A stretch of 64,000 nt of DNA from Streptomyces sp. SLBN-31 (GCF_006715395.1 NZ_VFNC01000002.1:1736001-1800000), one strand, 5' to 3'; counted from the stretch's first letter, positions 7,367 through 16,201 are shown. Notes: generated by a model from the letters alone, not told the origin. Program-made: numbers and translations.

Positions 7367-10102
7367 CTACGGCATCTTGTCCCCCAGCAACGCCAGATTC
7401 TCGATCGCGGCGAGCCCGTACAACGCCGTGTCGTTCGACGACACCCAACTCGCCTCGCTGCCCGCGACCAGTGCCATCGGCCCGCTCACCGCCTCCGTCT
7501 TCCACGGCGAGGACTCCGTGTACCCGTCGGAGCCGTAGAACTTCGTCCACGCCCGCTTCGCCAGCGCGGCGTCCCCCGTCTGCACGGCGGCGTACGCGTC
7601 CAGCCGCGAATGCCCCTGGAAGAGCAGGAGCGTGCCGAAGTCGGAGCCGTAACGGGCCTTCTGCTCGGCCTTGGTGGCGTTGAAGTACCGGCAGTAGTCG
7701 AAGTAGGCGTCGTTGAACTTCGGCATGTCGATCAGATCGATCAGCTCGGCGCACAGCTCGTTGAGGCCGAAGACCGCGGACAGGTGGGACACCGACACCA
7801 CCGGCGTCGAGGCGACCGCGAATCTGCCGGTGTCGAGGTCGTACAGTCCGCTGCCCTGGACGAATCCATTGGGCTGGGCGGCGATGCCCTCCATCGTCGA
7901 CAGCACGCGCGCCTTGGCCTTCTCCCACTTGGGTCCCTTGCGCTCCCACTCGGTCAGCCAGGCGGACACCAGCCCGCTCCAGTCCGTGCCGAAGCCGATG
8001 GACAGGGCGTGCCGGTCGGGCGTGTAGGGATCGGTGCGCACCTTGCGCTGCGGGTCGAGGACGAGGAAGGTCTCGTCGGAGTCGACGTTGGCGTGCATGA
8101 GGTCGCCGACCCGCTCGTCGGCGGTGAGGAAGTAGTAGAAGCGCCGGTACGTGGTGTTGGCGATGCGCTGCTGCTTGGCGCTGTCGGCGTAGTGCTGGAC
8201 GCCGTGCCGGGTGCCCAGGCCCGCCCACTTGCCGAGGTGATAGACGTCGACTTCGCCGGTGTGCCGGGTCATGGCCTCGGCGAAGCGGAAGATGTCCGCC
8301 CGGCCGCTCCTCAGATACGCGTACCAGAGCCACAGGTCGGGCGACAGCTCGGAGTTGTCCCAGGCGTAGCCGCCGATGTCGTAGCGCCACACGTGCCGCA
8401 CGGTGTCGTACGTGTGCATGATGTCGCCGTAGTCCCAGAACCCGTACCAACGGCGTTGCTCCACCTGGTCCTTGTAGTAGGTGAAGAGGAAGTCGAGGTG
8501 GTCCTCGATCTTCGCCTTGGCCGGGGTGGAGCGGTCCGGCTCGGAGTACAGGCCGGGGCCGAAGACCTTGGCCTTGATGAGCTGCCTGGGCGGGGCGACG
8601 AGCTGGGGCAACGTCCGTACGACCTCGACCTGTTGGGCGAGGGCGTCCGCGGAGGGTGTCGACTCGTTGGCCCAGAAGAGCAGTTCCGAGGTGCGGGCGA
8701 TGCCGTAGGGGGTGCCGAACTCGGGCTCGTAGTCCTCGTAGGTGATGTTGAGGCCTTCGAGTTGCTTGGCGTAGGTGTCCTGGCCCATGCCGTCGTGGTA
8801 GAAGCGCAGGTCCATGGGTTGCGCCTCTGGCGACCACAGCCAAAGAGTGACCTCGGCCTCGTCGGTGTGGGCGTCGCGGATGTCGAGCTGGGCGGGGTGC
8901 TTCTCCCAGAAGTCCCTCAGACCGAAGGAGAATCCGCCGCTCGCGCCGCCGACGTACCCGAAGCCGGAGGCCCGCTTGCCGCCGCCGGCGCCGATCCAGC
9001 CGTACCCCTTCTTGGTGCGCTTGCGCAGCGTGAACCCGTCGGCGGAGAGCTGGGCGAGGGTGTAGTCGCCCCACTCCGGGATGTACTGCAGCCTGGTGGT
9101 GACCCGCTGGTCCCAGGTGGCGGGGTCGGGCAGTTTCCGCCCCGCGTACTGGGCGGCCTGGACGGCGGCACCGGGGTCGCGGCGCAGGCCGGTGATGCCC
9201 TTGACGGCCTCCCGCAGCAGGCCCTTGCCCTCGCCTCCGATGCGGATGTGCCGGTCGTAGGCGGCGTCCCGCATGGGTACGGAGAAGCGGACGCCCAGCC
9301 CGCGGATGAAGTCACCGCTCGCCTTGCCGGGCTCCTGCGTTCCGTCGTAGGTGATGGTGTGGACCATGCGGAAGGAGTCGGCACCGGCGTAGAAGTACAG
9401 ACGGATGGAGAACGGCAGCCAACTCCGGCTGCCCTTGCGGTGCTTGCCGTCGATTCGGACGACGGCGCGGACCGGCCCGTCCTGCTCCACCGTCACCTCT
9501 CCGATGGCGCCGTCGAAGCGCTCGGTCCTGACGGTGCCCTGGTCCTCGTCCTCGATCTCCGGCTGGCGGATGAGCACGAGCCGGCCGTTCCTGGCGATCT
9601 CGGTGGAGCCGCGCCGGACCGACTTGACGAGGGTGGAGCCGTCCTTGCCGATCTTCACGGTGATGACGCCGGTGGAGACGTCGACCGTGCCGCCGCTCCT
9701 GTCGACGGTGACCTTCTTGTCGGGCGCGGCCGCGTCACCGGCGGCGAGGGTGAGCTTGCCGGAACCCGAACTGACGGCGTGCGCGGTCCACTTGAGGGAC
9801 CCGTCGGGCCAGTACGCGAGCGGCCAGGTCTGTACGGGGACTGCCTTGCCGTCGGCGTCCGTGAGCGCGAAGGTCTGGTCGGCCTCGTACGCGCCCTTCG
9901 GCCAGGGGACACCGACCGTGGAGCCCGGCGCGGCGCCGAGGCCGCCGTCCTCCAGCCAGTCCAGGGTCACCGGATCGGCGTCGGCGGTCTCGGCTCTGGG
10001 CGCGGCCTGCGCGTCCTTGGCGCCCAGCGCCCAGCTGAACTGTGCGGCGGCTCCGGCGACGGCGGCCGCCTTGAGGAGGGACCTGCGGGGGATGGGAGAC
10101 AT
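7367..10102 (-). CDS. Secreted exo-rhamnogalacturonan lyase-like protein (PL26 / YetA-like)
   Basis: 911 residues. It has a twin-arginine signal ([20 protein letters not shown], then AQAAP cleavage region) and a long mature chain: a beta-rich N-terminal domain (about 45-330), then an alpha/alpha-barrel-like catalytic region rich in aromatic and charged motifs (FYHDGMGQDTYAKQ, RRWYGFWDYGDIMHTYD, WRYDIGGYAWDNSELSPDLW). I recognise this as the PcRGLX/YetA-like family, PL26 in CAZy terms, which cleaves the rhamnogalacturonan backbone of pectin exolytically; family assignment is from memory. It is the last gene of a leftward operon after an ABC importer and a YesL-like gene, matching the arrangement of pectin loci in Bacillus. 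Confidence 0.82.
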   Translation of the reverse strand: MSPIPRRSLLKAAAVAGAAAQFSWALGAKDAQAAPRAETADADPVTLDWLEDGGLGAAPGSTVGVPWPKGAYEADQTFALTDADGKAVPVQTWPLAYWPDGSLKWTAHAVSSGSGKLTLAAGDAAAPDKKVTVDRSGGTVDVSTGVITVKIGKDGSTLVKSVRRGSTEIARNGRLVLIRQPEIEDEDQGTVRTERFDGAIGEVTVEQDGPVRAVVRIDGKHRKGSRSWLPFSIRLYFYAGADSFRMVHTITYDGTQEPGKASGDFIRGLGVRFSVPMRDAAYDRHIRIGGEGKGLLREAVKGITGLRRDPGAAVQAAQYAGRKLPDPATWDQRVTTRLQYIPEWGDYTLAQLSADGFTLRKRTKKGYGWIGAGGGKRASGFGYVGGASGGFSFGLRDFWEKHPAQLDIRDAHTDEAEVTLWLWSPEAQPMDLRFYHDGMGQDTYAKQLEGLNITYEDYEPEFGTPYGIARTSELLFWANESTPSADALAQQVEVVRTLPQLVAPPRQLIKAKVFGPGLYSEPDRSTPAKAKIEDHLDFLFTYYKDQVEQRRWYGFWDYGDIMHTYDTVRHVWRYDIGGYAWDNSELSPDLWLWYAYLRSGRADIFRFAEAMTRHTGEVDVYHLGKWAGLGTRHGVQHYADSAKQQRIANTTYRRFYYFLTADERVGDLMHANVDSDETFLVLDPQRKVRTDPYTPDRHALSIGFGTDWSGLVSAWLTEWERKGPKWEKAKARVLSTMEGIAAQPNGFVQGSGLYDLDTGRFAVASTPVVSVSHLSAVFGLNELCAELIDLIDMPKFNDAYFDYCRYFNATKAEQKARYGSDFGTLLLFQGHSRLDAYAAVQTGDAALAKRAWTKFYGSDGYTESSPWKTEAVSGPMALVAGSEASWVSSNDTALYGLAAIENLALLGDKMP

Positions 10103-10218
10103 GAGGCTTCAGCCTTTCCTTTCCGTGCGGGAAGCGTGCGTTCCTTGCATCTGGTCAGGGGCATGACAGAGAGAGGTGCGGCACCGATGGCTCCGACCTT
10201 GTGCGCGGGCACCGCCCG

Positions 10219-10809
10219 TCAGCGGTGCCGGTACCGCTCCTCCACGGCGACGGCGGCCGCGGCGACGGCCCCCAGGACGGGGACCGCCAGCGGCACGACG
10301 AACCAGGCGGACAGGGCGACCAGCGCCAGCCCGCCGATGAGCAGGAAGGAACCGGCGGGATCGAGGACGGTACGGCGGACGGCGGCGCCGAGCAGGGTCC
10401 GCCAGCTCTCGCCCGGTGCCCAGACCGCCGACGCCCGCAGCCCGGCGACGGGGGCGCCGATCAGCGCGAACAGGCCGACGGCACCGACCAGCGGCCCGCC
10501 GGGAATCCCTGCGCGTACCGCCTGGACGTCCACCCAGACCACCGCCGCCGCGGCCCCGCCAGCGAGCCCCACGGCCCAGCCGCCGCGCAGGGCCGTACGG
10601 AAGTCGTCCGTGAACTCCCGCAGGCCGCCGCCCCGGTGGGCGGTGCGGCGCCGCAGATGCCGTGCACCGGCCGCGAACGCCGCCGGGTAGGTGACCACAC
10701 CGAGCGAGGCCACCGCGATCCACACACCGGTGAGCAGGCACTCGGCGAACACGGCGAACCGCTCGGCGAGGACGGACTCCTTACGTGCCTTCACGCGCGC
10801 CTGGACCAT
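10219..10809 (-). CDS. YesL-like (DUF624) membrane protein
   Basis: 196 residues with about five membrane helices and a cytoplasmic helical loop (FTDDFRTALRGGW). DUF624/YesL proteins sit in carbohydrate ABC importer operons, notably the rhamnogalacturonan locus of B. subtilis, but their role is not established. It lies 10 bases after the inner permease gene and 116 bases before the lyase. The assignment rests on the topology, the DFRTA-like loop motif and the neighbours. Confidence 0.75.
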   Translation of the reverse strand: MVQARVKARKESVLAERFAVFAECLLTGVWIAVASLGVVTYPAAFAAGARHLRRRTAHRGGGLREFTDDFRTALRGGWAVGLAGGAAAAVVWVDVQAVRAGIPGGPLVGAVGLFALIGAPVAGLRASAVWAPGESWRTLLGAAVRRTVLDPAGSFLLIGGLALVALSAWFVVPLAVPVLGAVAAAAVAVEERYRHR

Positions 10810-10819
10810 GGTGACCGCC

Positions 10820-11707
10820 TCAGCCCTTCAGTCCGGAGGTCGCCATTCCGTCGATCAGATAGCGCTGGAAGGCGAGGAAGAAGAGCAGCACGGGCAGGAG
10901 CGCCACCAGCGACATCGCGATGAGGCCGCCGTAGTTGGCGGCGACGCCGTCGGAGTCGCGGAACATCATCATGCCGAGGGAGACGGTGTACTTGCCGGGC
11001 TCGTTGAGGTAGATCAGCGGGCCCATGAAGTCGTTCCAGGCGTTGATGAAGGTGAAGATGGCGCTGGTGATCAGCGCGGGCCGGCACAGCGGCATGACGA
11101 TCGACCAGTAGATGCGCAGGTGCCCGCAGCCGTCGATCCGCGCCGCCTCGTCCAGTTCCCTCGGCAGGTTGCGCATGAACTGCACCATCAGGAAGACGAA
11201 GAAGGCCTCGGTGGCCAGGTACTTGCCCAGCAGCAGCGGCACATACGTGTTGATGAGCTCCAGCTTCTGGAACATCACGTACTGCGGGATGAGCAGCACG
11301 TGGTACGGCAGCAGGAGCGTGCCGATCATCAGGGAGAACAGCAGGTTCCGTCCGGCGAACCTGATCTTGGCGAAGGCGTACGCGGTGAGCGAGCAGGAGA
11401 TGAGGATGCCGACGACGGCCCCGCCCGCGTAGAACAGGGAGTTCTGGAAGAAGGTCCAGATGGAGATGTCGGCTATGCCGTCGGCCAGGCCCTTGAAGTT
11501 GCCGAGGACCGGGTGGGACGGGAACAGCTGCAGGCTGTTGATGATGTCCTTGCTCGGCTTGAACGAGGCGCCGATGACCCACAGCACGGGGTACAGGATG
11601 ACCGCGAGGATCAGCAGCGCCCCGATGTGCCAGGCCAGGGAGCCGGTCCGCCTGTGGCCCAGGGCCGGCGGTTTCGTGACGGCGGGCTCGGTCGTGGTCG
11701 CGCTCAT
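10820..11707 (-). CDS. Carbohydrate ABC transporter permease (CUT1, MalG-type)
   Basis: 295 residues with six membrane helices. The EAA loop that docks on the ATPase reads ELDEAARIDGCGHLRIYWSIVMPL. N-terminal tail precedes helix 1 at WHIGALLILAVILYPVLWV. With the 11704-12660 permease it should form the membrane channel of a CUT1 sugar importer. The start overlaps the preceding stop by 4 bases (ATGA), so the two permeases are co-translated. No ATPase gene is present; Streptomyces CUT1 importers commonly share the MsiK ATPase. Confidence 0.93.
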   Translation of the reverse strand: MSATTTEPAVTKPPALGHRRTGSLAWHIGALLILAVILYPVLWVIGASFKPSKDIINSLQLFPSHPVLGNFKGLADGIADISIWTFFQNSLFYAGGAVVGILISCSLTAYAFAKIRFAGRNLLFSLMIGTLLLPYHVLLIPQYVMFQKLELINTYVPLLLGKYLATEAFFVFLMVQFMRNLPRELDEAARIDGCGHLRIYWSIVMPLCRPALITSAIFTFINAWNDFMGPLIYLNEPGKYTVSLGMMMFRDSDGVAANYGGLIAMSLVALLPVLLFFLAFQRYLIDGMATSGLKG

Positions 11708-12660
11708 CGGGCGTCCTCCTCGTAGTGCACCCACTTCTTCTGCGACCAGAACAGGACGGCGGTCACCAGGGCGACGGCGAGCAGCAGCATCCAGGCCATC
11801 GCGGAGGCGAAGCCCATCTGGGCGTTCTTGAAGCCCTGCTGGTAGAGGTAGCAGGTGTAGACGAGCGTGGCGTCGGCCGGACCGCAGTAGGTGTTGGAGA
11901 CGACGTAGGCCGAGCCGAAGATCTGGAACGAGTGGATGGTCTCCAGCAGGACGTTGAAGAACAGCACCGGGGAGATCATCGGGAGCGTGATGCTCCAGAA
12001 CTTGCGCAGGGCCCCCGCGCCGTCCAGTTCGGCGGCCTCGTAGAGCTCCCTCGGCACCTGCTTGAGACCGGCCAGGAAAATGACCATGGGAGCGCCGAAC
12101 TGCCACACGGTGAGCGCGACCAGGCAGTACAGGATCCAGTCGGGGTTGCCGACCCAGCCGCCGGCGTGGATGCCGACGATGGACAGGGCGCGGTCCACGA
12201 TGGCGTTGTCGGAGAAGATCGAGCGCCAGACGAAGGCCACGGAGACGCTCGCGCCGATGAGCGAGGGGGCGTAGAAGGCGGCCCGGTAGAAGGCCTGGCC
12301 CCGGCGGCTCTGCGCGAGCAGGAGGGCGACCCCGAGCGCGAGCAGCAGCTTGAGCGGAGTGCCGATGATGACGTACTTGGCGGTCACCTCGACCGACTTC
12401 TGCCACCGCGGGTCGTCGAACATCTTGGTGAAGTTGTCGAGCCCCACCCACTTCGGGGTGTTGAAGAGGTTGTAGTCGGTGAACGCGAAGTACAGCGAGG
12501 CCACCATGGGGCCCGCGGTCAGGAGCAGGAAGCCCGCGATCCACGGGGACATGAACAGATAGCCGGCCAGGTTCTCCCGGCGGCCCCGCCGCTTCTCGGC
12601 GGCGGGGGCGACGGAGCGGACCTTGCGGGCGGTGGGCGGTGAGTCCTTGACGAGCGTCAC
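11704..12660 (-). CDS. Sugar ABC transporter permease (CUT1, MalF-type)
   Basis: 318 residues. A cytoplasmic N-terminus rich in Arg/Lys (residues 1-32) precedes helix 1 (LFMSPWIAGFLLLTAGPMVA). Six helices are evident, with the EAA loop VPRELYEAAELDGAGALRKFWSITLP. GTG start at 12660 is set by GGGAAG seven bases upstream. Partner of the 10820-11707 permease; the substrate is probably an unsaturated rhamnogalacturonan or other pectic oligosaccharide, judged from the lyase in the operon. Confidence 0.93.
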   Translation of the reverse strand: MTLVKDSPPTARKVRSVAPAAEKRRGRRENLAGYLFMSPWIAGFLLLTAGPMVASLYFAFTDYNLFNTPKWVGLDNFTKMFDDPRWQKSVEVTAKYVIIGTPLKLLLALGVALLLAQSRRGQAFYRAAFYAPSLIGASVSVAFVWRSIFSDNAIVDRALSIVGIHAGGWVGNPDWILYCLVALTVWQFGAPMVIFLAGLKQVPRELYEAAELDGAGALRKFWSITLPMISPVLFFNVLLETIHSFQIFGSAYVVSNTYCGPADATLVYTCYLYQQGFKNAQMGFASAMAWMLLLAVALVTAVLFWSQKKWVHYEEDAR

Positions 12661-12692
12661 GGTGCTTCCCAATCGGTTCCGGTGCGGTCCGG

Positions 12693-13982
12693 TCAGGCCT
12701 GGAAGGCGGCCTGCGACTCGTCGAAGAACTGCTTCACCGCGGCGGAGACCGACGACTTGCCGAGAGCGAGGTCGCCGCCGATGCGCAGGAAGGCCGCCTC
12801 GATGGTGTCGGCGCCGGAGGGGTGCGGGGTGATCGTGCCGAGTACGCCCGCCTTGGCGGTGTCGGCCTCGTACTGCGCGATCTCCTTGTTGACGGCGTCC
12901 GTCGGCTTGAACGCGTCGTACTGCTCGGTGGAGGCGAGGATGCCCCGGTCGTAGCCCATGATCCTGCCGACCTCGGGGTCGTGGACCATGAAGTCGATGA
13001 ACTGGGCGACCTCCTTGGGGTGCTGGGTGCGCGCGGAGGCGCTCAGCATCAGGGAGGCGAGGTACTGGCCGGTGTGCTTGCCGTCGGTCGTCGGGATCGG
13101 GGCGAGGCCGTACTCGCTGTCGCCCTCGGCGGTGTAGCGGACGGTGAAGTTGTCCCAGGTGAACTCCGAGGCGCCGTGCCCGGCGGAGAGGGATGACTTG
13201 GGCCGGTCCTGCGCGACGATCTTCGGGCTGGTGATGATGCCGGCCTTCGTGCGGTTGTAGCCGTCCTGCCACCACTCCGTCAGGTCGGCCTTGTCGAAGC
13301 CGAGTCCGTCCTTGGTGTAGAACGCCTTCCCGTTCTGGCGCAGGTACAGGTCGTACAGATACATGATGCTGAAGTAGCCGGTGTCCCCGGGGACCTTGGT
13401 CTTGTCGTAGACGGTCTTCAGGGCCTTGAAGTAGTCGTCCCAGGTCCAGCCGGCCGCCGGCTCGACGCCCGCCTTGCGGAAGACCTTCTTGTCGATGACC
13501 AGCGCCATGGTGTTGGAGCCGACGGGGACGCCGAGCTGCTTGCCGTCGACCTCACCGACCTTGGTGACGCCGGCACGGAAGTTGTCGAGGCTGAGATTGC
13601 CCGCGTCGATCTGCGACTTCAGGTCGAGCAGAACACTTCTCTTGTCGTACTTGCGAAGGAATGTGACGGCGTTTTGGAAAACGTCCGGGGGATTTCCGCC
13701 GGAGGCCTGCGTCTGGAACTTCTCCCAGAAAGACACGTAGTCCTGGAAGTCCGTCTTCACCTTGATCTTCGGATACTTCTTCTCGAAGAGCTTGATGGTC
13801 TGGTTGATCTTCTTGGCCCGCTCGTCGGCACCCCACCACGAGTAACGGATCGTCACCGTTCCATCGGCCGAGGTGCCGCTGTCGCCTCCGCACCCGGTCG
13901 TCGCGGCCAGCCCCAGCGTGGCCGCGGTGACCCCCGCGGCCTTGAGGATCGTACGCCTCTCAACATCCCTGCTGGTTCCCAC
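12693..13982 (-). CDS. Extracellular sugar-binding lipoprotein of the ABC importer
   Basis: 429 residues. The N-terminus has a twin-arginine-like export signal (ERRTILKAAGVTAATLGLAA) ending in a lipobox (TTGC), so it should be exported by Tat and lipid-anchored outside the membrane. The body shows family-1 solute-binding features: SWWGADERAKKINQTIKLFE at the start of lobe I, PPDVFQNAVTFLRKYDKRSV, and a WTWDDYFKALKTVYDKT hinge segment. First gene of the leftward operon, directly behind LacI-type operators at 14017-14041. Several TTT/AAA codons make the first third slightly lower in GC than its neighbours. Confidence 0.93.
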   Translation of the reverse strand: MGTSRDVERRTILKAAGVTAATLGLAATTGCGGDSGTSADGTVTIRYSWWGADERAKKINQTIKLFEKKYPKIKVKTDFQDYVSFWEKFQTQASGGNPPDVFQNAVTFLRKYDKRSVLLDLKSQIDAGNLSLDNFRAGVTKVGEVDGKQLGVPVGSNTMALVIDKKVFRKAGVEPAAGWTWDDYFKALKTVYDKTKVPGDTGYFSIMYLYDLYLRQNGKAFYTKDGLGFDKADLTEWWQDGYNRTKAGIITSPKIVAQDRPKSSLSAGHGASEFTWDNFTVRYTAEGDSEYGLAPIPTTDGKHTGQYLASLMLSASARTQHPKEVAQFIDFMVHDPEVGRIMGYDRGILASTEQYDAFKPTDAVNKEIAQYEADTAKAGVLGTITPHPSGADTIEAAFLRIGGDLALGKSSVSAAVKQFFDESQAAFQA

Positions 13983-14016
13983 AGTCGGGCCCTCCCCGGC
14001 ATCGTCGCCGCATGCA

Positions 14017-14049
14017 TGAATCGTTTCAAGTAAGCGCTTGCTGGCACAA
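14017..14049 (-). promoter_or_regulatory. Tandem LacI-family operators over the pectin-operon promoter
   Basis: Two CG-centred palindromes stand side by side: TGAATCGTTTCA at 14017-14028 (10 of 12 symmetric) and GTAAGCGCTTGC at 14030-14041. These match the general LacI/GalR operator style. On the minus strand a possible -35 (TTGTGC, 14044-14049) and -10 (AACGAT, 14020-14025) bracket the second palindrome, so binding would block the promoter. The binding-protein gene starts 35 bases downstream. No LacI-type gene lies in the window, so the regulator is elsewhere. Confidence 0.65.
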
Positions 14050-14092
14050 GTTACGGAGGGGCTCGGGGTGCGTCAATGATTCGGACAGGAAT

Positions 14093-14345
14093 TTCTCGAG
14101 GGACTCGCGGGAGGGCGGGTGACGGAGGGCGACGGGTGGGTGGGAGGCGCGGGGCGAATGCGCAGGTGAGGGGCTTGCGGTTGGGGGGCCGAACGAGTTG
14201 GGAGCCCTGGGGGGCTGGGAGTGTGCGGCTGAAAATGGTTTGGGGGGAGGGGAGTTGACGGGGCGTTTGGCGGTGGGGGGCGGGGCGAGAGTGAGGTGTG
14301 GTCGAACGGGGTGGGATGGGGGTGGAGCGGGAGTGGAGCGGAGGT
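14093..14345. other. Noncoding, strongly G-skewed stretch
   Basis: About 250 bases whose plus strand is dominated by G, with many runs of 4-6 G (for example near 14175-14215 and 14240-14285) and few C. No frame looks like protein: translations are Pro/Ser/His-rich on one strand and Gly/Arg-rich on the other, without domain patterns. The strand asymmetry is unlike the rest of the window. The following 14460-14670 is correspondingly C-rich and includes a 16-base direct repeat CGGCTCAGCCCGCACC. Confidence 0.5.
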
Positions 14346-14673
14346 GGAACGTGGGGTGTACGCGGTGCGTGGTGCAGGCGCCGCGGAGCGCAGGCGCGAT
14401 CAAGCGCCTGCCACGAGACAGCGCGCCTTGATCGAGACGCGTCTTCCACAGACTCGGCCACCTAGCCCACGGTGAACGCCCCTCTCACCGGAACATCGCA
14501 CCCCGCAGCCCGCGGGCCCGCGCCGCCGCGACCGGCTCAGCCCGCACCGCCGAACACGGCGCCCCGATCGGCTCAGCCCGCACCCGTCCCGCGCACAGGC
14601 GCCGTCGCAGACCCCGGGCCCGCCGCCCACTCGCACACCCGCAAGCGCCCACTCACACACCCGCACAAAACAA

Positions 14674-14709
14674 CGGTGGCCCACCTGCACTGATGCAGAT
14701 GGGCCGCCG
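14674..14709 (-). terminator. Intrinsic terminator of tRNA-Val(CAC), copy 2
   Basis: A long stem (plus-strand arms CGGTGGCCCACCTGCA at 14674-14689 and TGCAGATGGGCCGCCG at 14694-14709, one mismatch/wobble in the middle) lies just downstream of the leftward tRNA. It is followed on the minus strand by a T-rich tract (complement of 14665-14673). Confidence 0.8.
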
Positions 14710-14717
14710 TTTCCGGG

Positions 14718-14789
14718 TGGGCGATACTGGGTTCGAACCAGTGACCTCTTCGGTGTGAACGAAGCGCTCTCCCACTGAGCTAATCGCCC
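14718..14789 (-). tRNA. tRNA-Val(CAC), copy 2
   Basis: 72 nt, base-for-base the same as the copy at 4037-4108 as far as I can read: GGGCGAT/ATCGCCC acceptor, anticodon loop TTCACAC. The flanks differ beyond the tRNA itself. Two identical tRNA genes in the same orientation 10.7 kb apart form a direct repeat around the sugar operon. Confidence 0.97.
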
Positions 14790-14846
14790 GGGCGCAGGAA
14801 GAACATTACCCCATGTCAGGCGGCGCCCCGCACCCTCGCACGAAGA

Positions 14847-15326
14847 TCACTGGTCCTCGATCTTCCAGGGCATCACGACCCCGAACTTCCACAGGTAGAC
14901 GCCGACCAGCACGCCGACGATCACGAGCCCCACGGCGGTCAGCGTGATGTTGCGCCGCCGCACCTTGGGGTCGAGGGCCCGCTGGGCCGCCTCCGTGACC
15001 TTGCGCTTGGTCCAGCGGAGCACCAGCTGGGCCCAGACGAACTCGGTCGCCCAGATGGCCATGCCGCCGAAGATCACGACCCAGCCGGGACCGGGCAGCG
15101 GCAGCATGACGATGCCGGCGCCGACGACCGCGAGCCCGACGACGAAGACGCCGACCTGCCAGCTCAGATGCAGTGCGCGGCGCCGCTTGATGAACCCCGG
15201 CGCCCTGGATCCGAGCCCCTGCTCATCCCGCACGTCGCCCGCCTCGGTGCCGCCCGCTTCGAACTCGCCCGGCGCCACGGCGACCTCGCCGCCCGCACCG
15301 CCTGTCCGGTTACTCCCCGTATCCAT
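14847..15326 (-). CDS. TIGR02611-type membrane protein with PGPGW motif
   Basis: 159 residues. After a 45-residue acidic, Gly-rich N-terminus come two adjacent membrane helices containing the signature LPLPGPGWVVIFGG (about residues 75-88), then a basic stretch (RWTKRKVTEAAQRALDPKVRRR) and a last helix. The PGPGW signature defines a small actinobacterial membrane family of unknown role. It is divergent from ssgB, with a T/A-rich promoter-like gap (15335-15355) between. Confidence 0.85.
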   Translation of the reverse strand: MDTGSNRTGGAGGEVAVAPGEFEAGGTEAGDVRDEQGLGSRAPGFIKRRRALHLSWQVGVFVVGLAVVGAGIVMLPLPGPGWVVIFGGMAIWATEFVWAQLVLRWTKRKVTEAAQRALDPKVRRRNITLTAVGLVIVGVLVGVYLWKFGVVMPWKIEDQ

Positions 15327-15442
15327 ACGGCCAAACTTTACCTTACTTTACTGACCGGAAACCAGTCACCGGAATGGCCGTACCGTACGAAGGAGCTCTC
15401 GGCCGGAAGAGTTACGTAAACGCACGCAAAACACTCAGAGGG

Positions 15443-15466
15443 GTTTACAACGGCACCGTAGGTGGC
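15443..15466 (+). promoter_or_regulatory. Possible stress-sigma-type promoter of ssgB
   Basis: GTTT at 15443-15446, 14 bases, then GGTGGC at 15461-15466. This partly fits the GTTT...GGGTAC style of sigma-H-type promoters reported for ssgB in other Streptomyces (recollection). The -10 match is imperfect, and the site lies about 60 bases before the start codon. Confidence 0.25.
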
Positions 15467-15527
15467 ATGTCGATTTCGCCGACGTGCGAATCCCCGAGCG
15501 CACACTGAGCGAAAGGCCCTGGCGCTT

Positions 15528-15941
15528 ATGAACACCACGGTCAGCTGCGAGCTGCACCTGCGCCTCGTTGTGTCGAGCGAGTCCTCCCTGCCTGTCCCCG
15601 CAGGACTGCGGTACGACACGGCCGACCCCTACGCCGTGCACGCCACCTTCCACACCGGAGCCGAGGAGACCGTCGAGTGGGTGTTCGCCCGCGACCTCCT
15701 CGCGGAGGGCCTGCACCGCCCGACCGGCACCGGCGACGTCCGTGTCTGGCCGTCACGCAGTCACGGTCAGGGCGTCGTGTGCATCGCCCTCAGCTCCCCG
15801 GAGGGCGAGGCCCTGCTGGAAGCCCCGGCGCGGGCGCTGGAGTCCTTCCTGAAGCGAACGGATGCCGCCGTGCCTCCCGGCACGGAACACCGGCACTTCG
15901 ATCTCGATCAGGAGCTCTCGCACATCCTGGCGGAGAGCTAG
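15528..15941 (+). CDS. ssgB: SsgB, SsgA-like sporulation septum-site protein
   Basis: 137 residues beginning MNTTVSCELHLRLVVSSESS, the characteristic SsgB length and N-terminus. SsgA-like proteins are unique to morphologically complex actinomycetes. SsgB marks septum sites in aerial hyphae and recruits FtsZ together with SsgA. Family hallmarks visible are RYDTADPYAVHATFHTG, ETVEWVFARDLL and the acidic C-terminus. GAAAGG stands about 11 bases before ATG. It is monocistronic: a 19-bp hairpin follows and the upstream gene is divergent. This gene is the strongest taxonomic marker in the window. Confidence 0.96.
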   Translation: MNTTVSCELHLRLVVSSESSLPVPAGLRYDTADPYAVHATFHTGAEETVEWVFARDLLAEGLHRPTGTGDVRVWPSRSHGQGVVCIALSSPEGEALLEAPARALESFLKRTDAAVPPGTEHRHFDLDQELSHILAES

Positions 15942-16015
15942 GCCGAGAGCCCACCAAGCCGCCCGGCGCCGTCGACTCGGGGAGACGGCTCGGGCCGGAA
16001 CAACCGCATAGGGCT

Positions 16016-16060
16016 CACGCCGACGCCGTCCCGTTTTCGTCACGGGACGGCGTCGGCGTG
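16016..16060 (+). terminator. Very strong hairpin after ssgB
   Basis: A perfect 19-bp stem (16016-16034 with 16042-16060, CACGCCGACGCCGTCCCGT and complement) with a seven-base loop TTTCGTC. There is no T-run, as is usual for Streptomyces terminators. The rest of the gap 15942-16201 shows nothing else. Confidence 0.8.
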
Positions 16061-16201
16061 TCCGCGCGCGTCCTCCTCCGCCTGCGGAGCGGCTTGTCCG
16101 GCGTCGCGTGACCGGCGGCACCGGTTCGTACGCCCTGGGACGCATTACCATCGGCCAGCATCGGCGGGCGTGTGCCCGACCCCCAGGCCAGGGAGCGAAA
16201 C

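Noticed and set aside
14026..14461. Minus-strand frames through the G-rich block
   Set aside because: Pro/Ser/His-rich translation caused by base skew; no ribosome site and overlap with the LacI operators.
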